Assembly (NCBI GenBank): GCA_019894875.1 | Contig: JAGXNR010000138.1 | Coordinates: 1-7,127, forward strand | Direction of reading: 5' to 3' | Length of the DNA stretch: 7,127 nt | Source: Promethearchaeota archaeon | Lineage (GTDB): Archaea; Asgardarchaeota; Lokiarchaeia; Sigynarchaeales; SOKP01 | Part shown: one piece after another, positions 1 through 5,134 of the stretch | Position numbering within the stretch: position 1 is the first letter of the stretch | Layout: every line of letters begins with the position of its first letter | Notes under the pieces: generated by a model | What the model was told of the DNA's origin: nothing | What the model saw: only the letters and a program-made list of their open reading frames with translations | Databases searched by the model: none | Position numbers and translations under genes: made by a program

Positions 1-306
1 AATATATACCCAAGAGAAATCGAAGAAGTTCTTTACTCACACCCAGATGTTTCTTTAGCTACGGTTATTGGTGTACGGGATAAAATTTATGGGGAACTTC
101 CTAAAGCGTTTGTAGTATTGAAAGAAGGGAAGTCCCCCTCATCAGATGACATTATTGAGTACTGCAAAAAGAACCTTGCTAATTTTAAAGTCCCAAAATA
201 TGTAGAATTCAAAGAAGACTTACCTAAAACACCTACAGGAAAAATAATGAAACAACCATTACGGGAAGAAGAAGAGAAAAAATCAGGTAAAATATTTAAT
301 TCTTAA
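1..306 (+). CDS. Acyl-CoA synthetase (AMP-forming), C-terminal part only
   Basis: The reading frame is open from base 1 to the TAA at 304-306, giving 101 codons of the C-terminal lid domain of the ANL (acyl-CoA synthetase) superfamily. The enzyme would activate a carboxylic acid with ATP to an acyl-adenylate and then form the CoA thioester. Visible family landmarks are NIYPREIEEVLYSHPDV at the very start of the window, a GVRD...GELPKAFVV block after it, NFKVPKYVEF, and PTGKIMKQPLR near the end. The lysine of PTGK (bases 241-243) is the conserved catalytic lysine of the adenylation step. The ATG at 118 is internal, since homology begins well before it. The N-terminal AMP-binding domain lies left of the window, so chain-length preference cannot be judged. 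It converges on the next gene with seven bases between the stop codons. Confidence 0.93.
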   Translation, partial: NIYPREIEEVLYSHPDVSLATVIGVRDKIYGELPKAFVVLKEGKSPSSDDIIEYCKKNLANFKVPKYVEFKEDLPKTPTGKIMKQPLREEEEKKSGKIFNS

Positions 307-313
307 TATTATT

Positions 314-874
314 TTATTCATTTTTGCGATAAAGTCTTACCATAACCAGAGAATCCAACATCTTTGTAAAATCAGTGGTATTAGGTTCATCTATTTTTGG
401 TTCCCAACCGAAGAGAAATTTCGCTGATCTTTTATGTTCAATTACATACCATTTGATGATATTTAGTTTATCTTCATGAGCAGTAATGAATTCAATACGT
501 GGTAGAAATGAATGAAAACCATGTTTTACTATTACATCACTTGGATTGGCACGTAGATTTTTTAACCAATCAGAATCTTCACCCCTTCCCGAAAATATAG
601 TAATTTCACCATCAATCCAATGATATTCTAATGGTGTTCTCCTAATCTTGCCACTGATCCTCCCTCTTGTAGTTAAAATAAGGAAAATCCTTCCAAATCC
701 TAATAGGGGTAAAATCTTTAACCGATATAATGGAAGAATTAAAAATTTATTTATCCTTTTATATTTCTTCAAGATTTTCATCCTAACGTTTTCATTAGGA
801 TGATTAAGGTCATAAAGTGCTGATCCCACACGTGGTAATTCTTTATTATATCTGAAATGATTATAATTCGTCAT
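314..874 (-). CDS. Deazaflavin (F420)-dependent nitroreductase / quinone-reductase family protein (DDN-like)
   Basis: A 186-residue protein of the split beta-barrel DDN family, whose members use reduced F420 to reduce quinones or other acceptors. The diagnostic stretch is LTTRGRISGKIRRTPL at residues 67-82, followed by a strand with IFSGRGEDSDWLKNLRANP at about 93-111. Both match the family pattern of a G+/R+ rich cofactor-phosphate loop and a W-x-x-N-L-x-A-N-P motif. Residues 1-60 form a basic N-terminal extension with a hydrophobic piece (FLILPLYRLKILPLLGFG), which could touch the membrane. The ATG at 872-874 has no clear ribosome-binding site. The gene is divergent from the thioredoxin-like gene. 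The substrate cannot be told from sequence, and some members of this superfamily bind other flavins or heme, so F420 use is inferred from family membership. Confidence 0.85.
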   Translation of the reverse strand: MTNYNHFRYNKELPRVGSALYDLNHPNENVRMKILKKYKRINKFLILPLYRLKILPLLGFGRIFLILTTRGRISGKIRRTPLEYHWIDGEITIFSGRGEDSDWLKNLRANPSDVIVKHGFHSFLPRIEFITAHEDKLNIIKWYVIEHKRSAKFLFGWEPKIDEPNTTDFTKMLDSLVMVRLYRKNE

Positions 875-963
875 TTAATTTTCTGATAAAAGATAAAATT
901 TTAGATTTGCTTAATGTTTAAATAAATATTAATAAAAAATTTTCAAATATTAAAGTTTTTGAG
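875..963. promoter_or_regulatory. Divergent promoter region
   Basis: An 89-base AT-rich gap separates two genes transcribed away from each other, so it should hold both promoters. For the plus-strand gene the best TATA-like box is TTTAAATAA at 917-925, about 40 bases before the ATG at 964, which implies a short leader. On the minus strand a weaker A/T-rich box (TAAAATTTTATC, about 887-903) lies close to the ATG at 874. No ribosome-binding site stands out on either side. Confidence 0.4.
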
Positions 964-1242
964 ATGAACAAACTCGCAGTAAATGTGTATTTAAGGGGAA
1001 ATAAAGAAAATTGGTGCTCGAAATGTTATAAAACTAAGGAATTAGTTGATAATATGTTCCAAGAATTCCCAGAACTCAAAGACAAGGTTGATTTATTATA
1101 TAAAGATGTAACTTCAAAAGAAACTAGAGAAAACCTTGGAGAACTTAATCCACCAGTTATTTTCTTTGGTGAGAAAATCTTTTCTGAAGGTCAAGTTCCA
1201 ATTATAAAGGAGTTAAAGCAATCGATACTTGAAGCACTTTAA
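964..1242 (+). CDS. Small thioredoxin/glutaredoxin-fold protein with CxxC motif
   Basis: A 92-residue protein with the outline of a minimal thioredoxin fold. It has a first strand (LAVNVYLRG, residues 4-11), then WCSKC with a redox CxxC (Cys18 and Cys21) at the start of a helix, a second strand (VDLLYKDVT), and a Pro-Pro-Val (63-65) at the place of the cis-proline facing the active site. A final strand (VIFFGEKIF) and a C-terminal helix follow. This supports a dithiol-disulfide or metal/thiol transfer role in the cytoplasm; there is no signal peptide. The acidic, lysine-rich helix between the strands and the short length resemble archaeal glutaredoxin-like proteins more than full thioredoxin. 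The partner is unknown. The start is the ATG 90 bases from the divergent gene. The tRNA gene begins 39 bases after its stop and may share its transcript. Confidence 0.7.
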   Translation: MNKLAVNVYLRGNKENWCSKCYKTKELVDNMFQEFPELKDKVDLLYKDVTSKETRENLGELNPPVIFFGEKIFSEGQVPIIKELKQSILEAL

Positions 1243-1245
1243 AAG
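1238..1245 (+). promoter_or_regulatory. Possible TATA box for the tRNA gene
   Basis: TTTAAAAG overlaps the stop codon of the thioredoxin-like gene and lies about 37-44 bases before the tRNA. That spacing would give a short leader for RNase P to remove. Read-through from the upstream gene is an equally possible source of the transcript. Confidence 0.25.
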
Positions 1246-1281
1246 CTTACTATTTGAAATAGACATGCCAATCTTAAATAT

Positions 1282-1385
1282 GGGAGGGTAGTCTAGCTTG
1301 GTATGATACATTAATTGGTGTTTGATCAATCAAGTTGATTTGGCTGGGGGCCAAGTGGCCGAGGGTTCGAATCCCTCCTCTCCCA
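1282..1385 (+). tRNA. tRNA-Pro (anticodon GGG) with an intron
   Basis: The cloverleaf was folded by hand. The acceptor stem is GGGAGGG (1282-1288) with CTCTCCC (1378-1384), including one G-U pair, and A1385 is the discriminator. The D arm is GTCT-AGCTTGGTA-TGAT (1291-1307), typical of archaeal tRNA-Pro, with A14, G15, G18 and G19 in place. After removing 1310-1339 the anticodon stem is CTTGG/CCAAG with five Watson-Crick pairs. The loop is CTGGGGG, so the anticodon is GGG at 1346-1348. The variable loop is TGGCC, and the T arm is GAGGG-TTCGAAT-CCCTC (1361-1377). The mature molecule is 74 bases. The 3' CCA is not encoded and must be added after transcription. It decodes CCC and CCU proline codons. 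Confidence 0.93.
1310..1339 (+). other. 30-nt tRNA intron at position 27/28 with bulge-helix-bulge
   Basis: Splicing 1309 to 1340 restores a perfect anticodon stem (C27-G43, where the unspliced T1339 gives only a U-G pair). The same borders fall in a foldable bulge-helix-bulge. TGAT (1304-1307) faces GTTG (1334-1337) as a four-pair central helix rich in G-U pairs. Three-base bulges ACA (1308-1310) and ATT (1338-1340) are each cut after the second base. The intron itself closes as a hairpin, 1311-1317 against 1327-1333, with one A-C mismatch. The outer helix is short (about two pairs), so this is a relaxed motif. The archaeal tRNA splicing endonuclease would remove it. Confidence 0.75.
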
Positions 1386-1430
1386 TTCAACTTTTCATTA
1401 GAATAGTGTTTTAAAAACCAGTGAATAAAA

Positions 1431-1456
1431 TAGTAGTGTTAATGATCATTATTTAA
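1431..1456. repeat. 26-bp direct repeat, copy 1 (over the stop codon of the downstream paralogue)
   Basis: This 26-base segment matches 2972-2997 at 23 of 26 positions, differing only at the fifth, eleventh and twelfth bases. Similarity stops abruptly on both sides. It contains the stop codon of the 1453-2922 gene and a perfect 12-bp palindrome, TAATGATCATTA (1440-1451). Read on the minus strand it looks like a promoter (TTAAATAATGATCA...), yet only the oppositely oriented tRNA lies beyond it. Confidence 0.85.
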
Positions 1457-2922
1457 CGTCTTCTTTGTCTTTCAGCTATTTCAAGATACTTCTTTTCTAA
1501 TTCTCTTATTTCTTTCTGATAGTCTTTGAAAAACCATTTTGGTTTGTTCTGGAGAAAAATCCTCTCCCGTAATACGTCATAATGGGATTTTCCTCTTAAA
1601 CTTGTGAGTTTTGCTATATCTTCAGATTTTAATTTGCCGTTAGCTACTAAATCCATCCGTGTCCTGAATTGATCTTCAAGTTTAACCTCTTTAAAAATTA
1701 TTGAAATTGCAGAAGAAATTTGTTGGAGGATTTCTTCTATTTCGGATTCGTTTATAATCCTATTTTCATCAAATTGAAACAAGAGGTTTCGTATTTTCCT
1801 TAAAATCGAATTCTTATCATAATAACTAATTAAATCTTTGGGATTGATAATATCTGATAAGTATTTGAGGATTTTTCTTCTAATGTCGAAGGCTATATTT
1901 AAATCGGTCATTTCTTCTTCAAGTTTATCTAAAAATTTTCTCTTTAGGTACTGTTTGAATTGTATTATAATGGCTTCAGTTTCGCTTTGATCTGAACAAA
2001 CTTCGATGACCTCACCCTTAGGAGTAGAATAGGTGAACCCAAAACCTTCTGGACCTAATCCCCCAAAAATAACCATCGATAAACTATAGAAATTATAATT
2101 ATTTTTGTTCAAGATATCTTCTTTAATTTTTAGAATAACTTGGGGATAAACAAGATGTCCTTCACGGTATACACGTATAATACGTTGTTCATAAATTCTA
2201 TAAAGATAGCGTGTATTAAATTCTAAAGTAATGGTGTCCTCATTTAGACTGTCTGAATTTTGTCTAGTTTCAACTTCTTTAATGAAATCTTCTACTCTTC
2301 CTAAATTCCTAACACTTAAACCGTATATGGCAAAACCATCAGTCCAATTTTTTAAAAAATTAGGATTCATTACAAATTCTCTTTCGGGATCTCTTAACCA
2401 TACCACATAATCGTATGGCATTATTTTACAGATATAAAAGATTAATGAATCTGAGGCATTTCCAAATAAATCCTTTAAATTAGTAACAAGTAGCTTATCG
2501 TTTTCTTTTATTTCTTGAACTATTTTTAATTCTTCTGGGGTAAAATTTCTCTCAAACAAATTATATTTATGAAAGAATCTAACAAGTTCAACTATTCTAC
2601 CTGTATCACTAATTTTAATACCATCTACATGTAATTTACTAATGACCCTCACAACATCAATATTAGAGACATCAATAAAGATTCCTAACTTGTCAGAATA
2701 ATTAAATAAATGACTGAAATCATCAAATCGGCTAGATTCTAAGGAATAGGAGAGAGCACTATAATAAGATCTTTCGAGACTAGTTCTGAATTTATCATAA
2801 TTATTTAAATCGGTAAGATAAGAGGGTGCATTTTCTGTAAATTTGTCGACTAAGTTTGTGAATGCTGAGATGTTTGCCGATTTTAATGTCTTAATTAGTG
2901 CCTGAAATTCTGATGATTGCAT
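1453..2922 (-). CDS. Conserved protein of unknown function, paralogue A (downstream copy)
   Basis: I do not recognise this 489-residue protein. It looks soluble and mostly helical, with no signal peptide and no membrane span. It is clearly paralogous to the next gene upstream over its whole length. The N-terminus (MQSSEFQALIKTLKSANIS) aligns with that of the neighbour. A middle block has NLKDLF (148-153) and CKIMPYD (165-171). Residues 277-312 hold the most striking motif, with GGLGP, GFTYSTP and a CSDQ end, and are identical to the neighbour at 28 of 36 positions counted by eye. Residues 417-476 (DQF..., KSEDIAKLTSLRGKSH, WFFKDY) match at 46 of 60. The C-terminus ends in a charged, possibly coiled-coil tail (EIAERQRRR). 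The start is the ATG at 2920-2922, supported by the same bases (TTGTnTAATAATG) preceding the paralogue's start. The gene is flanked by the 26-bp direct repeats and ends 67 bases from the convergent tRNA. Confidence 0.85.
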   Translation of the reverse strand: MQSSEFQALIKTLKSANISAFTNLVDKFTENAPSYLTDLNNYDKFRTSLERSYYSALSYSLESSRFDDFSHLFNYSDKLGIFIDVSNIDVVRVISKLHVDGIKISDTGRIVELVRFFHKYNLFERNFTPEELKIVQEIKENDKLLVTNLKDLFGNASDSLIFYICKIMPYDYVVWLRDPEREFVMNPNFLKNWTDGFAIYGLSVRNLGRVEDFIKEVETRQNSDSLNEDTITLEFNTRYLYRIYEQRIIRVYREGHLVYPQVILKIKEDILNKNNYNFYSLSMVIFGGLGPEGFGFTYSTPKGEVIEVCSDQSETEAIIIQFKQYLKRKFLDKLEEEMTDLNIAFDIRRKILKYLSDIINPKDLISYYDKNSILRKIRNLLFQFDENRIINESEIEEILQQISSAISIIFKEVKLEDQFRTRMDLVANGKLKSEDIAKLTSLRGKSHYDVLRERIFLQNKPKWFFKDYQKEIRELEKKYLEIAERQRRR

Positions 2923-2956
2923 TATTAAACAATAATTTCGCTACTATAGAGAAATT

Positions 2957-2997
2957 ACAAAATATTTTAACTAGTGGTGTTGGTGATCATTATTTAA
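2957..2997 (-). promoter_or_regulatory. Promoter region of paralogue A
   Basis: Two TATA-like boxes lie on the minus strand before the ATG at 2922. TTAAAATATTTTG (2970 to 2958) is about 40 bases upstream. TTAAATAAT (2997 to 2989), inside the repeat, is about 70 bases upstream. The farther one begins a block, TTAAATA - 8 bases - CAACACC, that recurs before paralogue B. This suggests each copy carries its own promoter rather than relying on read-through. Confidence 0.4.
2972..2997. repeat. 26-bp direct repeat, copy 2 (upstream of paralogue A)
   Basis: This is the partner of 1431-1456, with 23 of 26 bases identical and the same orientation. It carries the TGATCA core but, because of the GG substitution, not the full 12-bp palindrome of copy 1. 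Together the two copies bracket paralogue A almost exactly. Confidence 0.85.
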
Positions 2998-3022
2998 TTT
3001 GATCATAAAAATTAATTACCAA

Positions 3023-3064
3023 TTATTTTAAAAGAGCTAAATAATAACATTTTTCAATATTATC
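3023..3064 (-). pseudogene. Vestige of a further paralogue (14-codon fragment)
   Basis: Read on the minus strand this gives DNIEKCYYLALLK and a stop. It matches DNREKCYYLALSK at residues 47-59 of paralogue B (counting from its ATG at 4582), in the same codon phase. The core is nearly identical at the DNA level: 3031-3055 matches 4411-4435 at 24 of 25 bases. It lies only six bases beyond the stop codon of paralogue B (3071-3073) and has no start or continuation, so it is not a gene. It is either the remains of a third tandem copy or a short patch copied from paralogue B into its own 3' flank. Confidence 0.6.
3031..3055. repeat. 25-bp direct repeat, intergenic copy
   Basis: It is identical to 4411-4435 except for one base (A versus G at the fifth position). 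It is the core of the vestigial paralogue fragment between the two full genes. Confidence 0.85.
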
Positions 3065-3070
3065 TCAAAA

Positions 3071-4582
3071 TTATAATGTTAAAAATTGATTTTCAAGTTC
3101 ATTTATTTCCTTTGCATAATCCTTGAAAAACCAATAAATCTCATTTTGAAAGAAAAATCTTTCCCTTAACACGTCATGGTGAGATTTTCCTCTTAGGCTT
3201 GTTAGTTTTGCGACATCCTCAGATTTAATCTTGCCTTCTTCAACTAATTCCATTCGTGTTATGAACTGATCCTTAACTTTTATATCTCGAAGGATTACAG
3301 AAATAGCTTTAGTTATTTTATCTAAAATCTCTTCTAGTTCAGATTTGTAATCATGTTGAAATTCTTCTATCTGAAAAAGAAATTTTTTTATCCTTCTTAA
3401 GATCCGATCCTTATCATAGTAGCTGATTAAATTTTTTGGATTAAGAGTTTTGAATAAATAATCTAATACTTTCAATCTCGCGTTTTCTTTAATGCCTAAC
3501 TTCTCCATTTCTTTTTCTAATTTAGCCAAGAATTTTCTCTTTAAATATTGCTTATATTTTATAATGATAGCTTCATTCTCTTTTTGATCTGAACAAATTT
3601 CAACGACTTCTCCTCTGGGAGTTGAATAAGTGAACCCTAAACCCTGTGGACCTAAACCACCAAGAAGGACCATTGAGATACTATAAAAATTATAATGATT
3701 CTTTCCTAAAATTTTATCCTTATTTTTTATAATGTTCTCTGGAGACACAAAATGTTTTTTAATCTCATGAAATTCATGTTCCTCATCATCACCAAAATAG
3801 AAGGTTCGATATATGATATTAAATTCTAGAACTTTCTTAGTACCATCATAGTTCTTTTCGAAGTTATCAATAAATTGTTTCATAGAGCCTAAATTTCTTA
3901 TACTTAATCCATACATAGAATACCAATCGGTCCATGTTTTTAAATAATTTAAACTATATCTACCTCTCAATTCTGACCTATATTCACGATTATTTAGATA
4001 AAATCTGATCCTTTCTTTATTTGATAAAAGAAGATCATAAGGCATAATTTTACATGAATAATAAATTAGTGAATCTGATACGTGGTCGAATAAATCTTTT
4101 AAATTCGCAATCAGTGCTTTGTCTTTTTTTTTAATTGTTTTGATGAGTTCTAATTCGGCGTTAGAAAATTGTTTCTCAAATAAATTATATTTATTGAAAA
4201 ATCGAATAAATACAAACACTCTGCCAATCAAACCTTTTTGCATACCATCCAAATGAAGTTCTGCCATAATTTTAAGTCTAAAGGGAATTTTTTTGACTTC
4301 AAGAAATATCCCCATCTTATCAGACATGTCAATCAACTTGCTAAATTCATTAAATACTACTTCTTCATCACCCGTACCTCTATATAAAGATAATAATGAT
4401 AGCAATTTAGAAAGGGCTAAATAATAACATTTTTCTCGATTATCATTAATTTCTTCAAAATCTTCTGAATCCTTCAAATCTAAGAACTCCATCTCTTTAT
4501 AGTATAAGAAAAAGTCATCAAATTGAGAGATATCTTCAGTTCTTATTGCTTTCAATAGTGCTTGAAATTGTTTCGAAGGCAT
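3071..4582 (-). CDS. Conserved protein of unknown function, paralogue B (upstream copy)
   Basis: A 503-residue paralogue of the 1453-2922 product; I do not recognise the family. It is predicted soluble and helical. Shared blocks are FQALLKAI at the start, NLKDLF...SDSLIYYSCKIMPYD in the first half, the GGLGP...GFTYSTP...CSDQ core at residues 298-333, and the C-terminal DQF...KSEDVAKLTSLRGKSH...WFFKDY block at 438-497. Variable regions include an insertion around residues 62-80 and a charged stretch (FGDDEEHEFHE) at about 263-273, where paralogue A differs in length. The ATG at 4580-4582 is chosen over a TTG six codons upstream (4598-4600). It aligns with the start of paralogue A, and both are preceded by TTGTnTAATA. 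The dense charged residues suggest an intracellular scaffold or regulatory protein, but no catalytic motif is visible. Paralogue A follows 148 bases later in the same direction. Confidence 0.85.
   Translation of the reverse strand: MPSKQFQALLKAIRTEDISQFDDFFLYYKEMEFLDLKDSEDFEEINDNREKCYYLALSKLLSLLSLYRGTGDEEVVFNEFSKLIDMSDKMGIFLEVKKIPFRLKIMAELHLDGMQKGLIGRVFVFIRFFNKYNLFEKQFSNAELELIKTIKKKDKALIANLKDLFDHVSDSLIYYSCKIMPYDLLLSNKERIRFYLNNREYRSELRGRYSLNYLKTWTDWYSMYGLSIRNLGSMKQFIDNFEKNYDGTKKVLEFNIIYRTFYFGDDEEHEFHEIKKHFVSPENIIKNKDKILGKNHYNFYSISMVLLGGLGPQGLGFTYSTPRGEVVEICSDQKENEAIIIKYKQYLKRKFLAKLEKEMEKLGIKENARLKVLDYLFKTLNPKNLISYYDKDRILRRIKKFLFQIEEFQHDYKSELEEILDKITKAISVILRDIKVKDQFITRMELVEEGKIKSEDVAKLTSLRGKSHHDVLRERFFFQNEIYWFFKDYAKEINELENQFLTL
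4411..4435. repeat. 25-bp direct repeat, copy inside paralogue B
   Basis: This is the coding copy of the 3031-3055 repeat, encoding the REKCYYLALS region on the minus strand. The pair brackets nearly all of paralogue B in direct orientation, so recombination between them would delete most of the gene. Confidence 0.85.
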
Positions 4583-4602
4583 TATTATACAATGATACAA
4601 TA

Positions 4603-4625
4603 GGTGTTGTTATATTAATATTTAA
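4603..4625 (-). promoter_or_regulatory. Promoter region of paralogue B
   Basis: On the minus strand it reads TTAAATA - 9 bases - CAACACC, nearly the same layout as the repeat upstream of paralogue A (8-base spacing). The A/T-rich box is centred about 37 bases before the ATG at 4582, a reasonable archaeal TATA position for a very short leader. No ribosome-binding site is visible. Confidence 0.45.
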
Positions 4626-4664
4626 TTCTAATTGATTTTTAAAACTAACATATCGGGATTTTTT

Positions 4665-4681
4665 ATCTAATTGGATTAGAT
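4665..4681. promoter_or_regulatory. Dyad-symmetric site, possible operator
   Basis: ATCTAAT-TGG-ATTAGAT is a perfect inverted repeat with 7-bp arms and a 3-base spacer. It lies in the divergent gap between paralogue B and the small membrane protein. A related half site, TCTAATTGAT, lies at 4627-4636. It could bind a dimeric regulator of either gene, though symmetric runs also occur by chance in DNA this AT-rich. Confidence 0.3.
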
Positions 4682-4730
4682 TTGAACTTTTTCTAGTTAT
4701 TATAAGTTTTTAAGGGTTGTTGAACTTCTT

Positions 4731-4742
4731 TTTATTTAAAAA
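4731..4742 (+). promoter_or_regulatory. TATA-like box of the small membrane protein gene
   Basis: TTTATTTAAAAA lies 28-39 bases before the ATG at 4770, the expected distance for a short-leader or leaderless archaeal transcript. Confidence 0.4.
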
Positions 4743-4769
4743 TTAATTAAAATGATATCGTGATTAAAT

Positions 4770-5069
4770 ATGAGTAAAATACAAGAATCAGATAAAATAA
4801 TGCGAATCACAGCAATTTTTGGGGGAGTTGTTGCTTTAGTAGAATCTTTTTTAGAATTAATAGGATTTGGATTAATGCCATATGGTATTGGTATATTAAG
4901 TGGACTTCTGGGATTGCTTTTTGCTGCATTAGCAATTCTTTTAGGATTTAAACCAATCCATTATACACCAGTTTTTCTAGGAATTTTAGGAATCCTATTG
5001 CTGATATTTGCAATTTTAATAGGGGGAATAATAATATTAATCGCAGCAATAATAGGAGCAGTTAGTTAA
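4770..5069 (+). CDS. Small hydrophobic membrane protein
   Basis: A 99-residue protein made almost entirely of aliphatic residues and glycine, with a short charged N-terminus (MSKIQESDKIMR). Likely membrane spans are residues 13-33, 38-60 and 67-97. The last is long enough to bend or form a re-entrant end. A short loop with KPIHYTP (61-67) separates spans two and three and holds nearly all the polar residues outside the N-terminus. There is no recognisable transporter or enzyme motif, so only 'integral membrane protein of unknown function' can be supported. The start is the ATG behind a well-placed TATA-like box. A run of seven T follows the stop, so it is probably transcribed alone. Confidence 0.7.
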   Translation: MSKIQESDKIMRITAIFGGVVALVESFLELIGFGLMPYGIGILSGLLGLLFAALAILLGFKPIHYTPVFLGILGILLLIFAILIGGIIILIAAIIGAVS

Positions 5070-5078
5070 TATCTAATC

Positions 5079-5085
5079 TTTTTTT
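5079..5085 (+). terminator. Poly-T transcription terminator candidate
   Basis: Seven consecutive T on the plus strand lie 10 bases after the stop codon of the small membrane protein. Archaeal intrinsic termination often needs only such a T run, and no hairpin is visible. Confidence 0.4.
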
Positions 5086-5134
5086 ACAGATAATACTTAA
5101 TTTTATCATATAGGAAACTAAAACGCGGAAAAAT

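Noticed and set aside
118..306. A separate 62-residue gene at the left edge
   Set aside because: The frame is open from base 1 and the upstream residues match the same acyl-CoA synthetase domain.
1316..1318. TGG as the anticodon of the tRNA
   Set aside because: The flanking bases (CATTA before, TTTGA after) cannot form an anticodon stem, whereas GGG at 1346-1348 sits in a perfect five-pair stem after intron removal.
1308..1338. Intron borders one or two bases upstream (position 25/26 or 26/27)
   Set aside because: These give a weaker U-G pair at 27-43 and no bulge-helix-bulge. The 1310-1339 borders satisfy both the stem and the splice motif.
2923..3070. A hidden small gene or RNA between the two paralogues
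   Set aside because: No frame of useful length is open. The segment is accounted for by the paralogue fragment, the repeat and TATA-like sequence, and no stable RNA fold stands out.
1431..4435. Repeats as a CRISPR array or an insertion sequence
   Set aside because: Each repeat has only two copies separated by more than a kilobase of coding sequence, there are no spacers, and there is no transposase or terminal inverted repeat.
4583..4600. Upstream TTG start for paralogue B
   Set aside because: It would add six codons absent from paralogue A. The ATG at 4582 aligns with the start and upstream bases of that gene.
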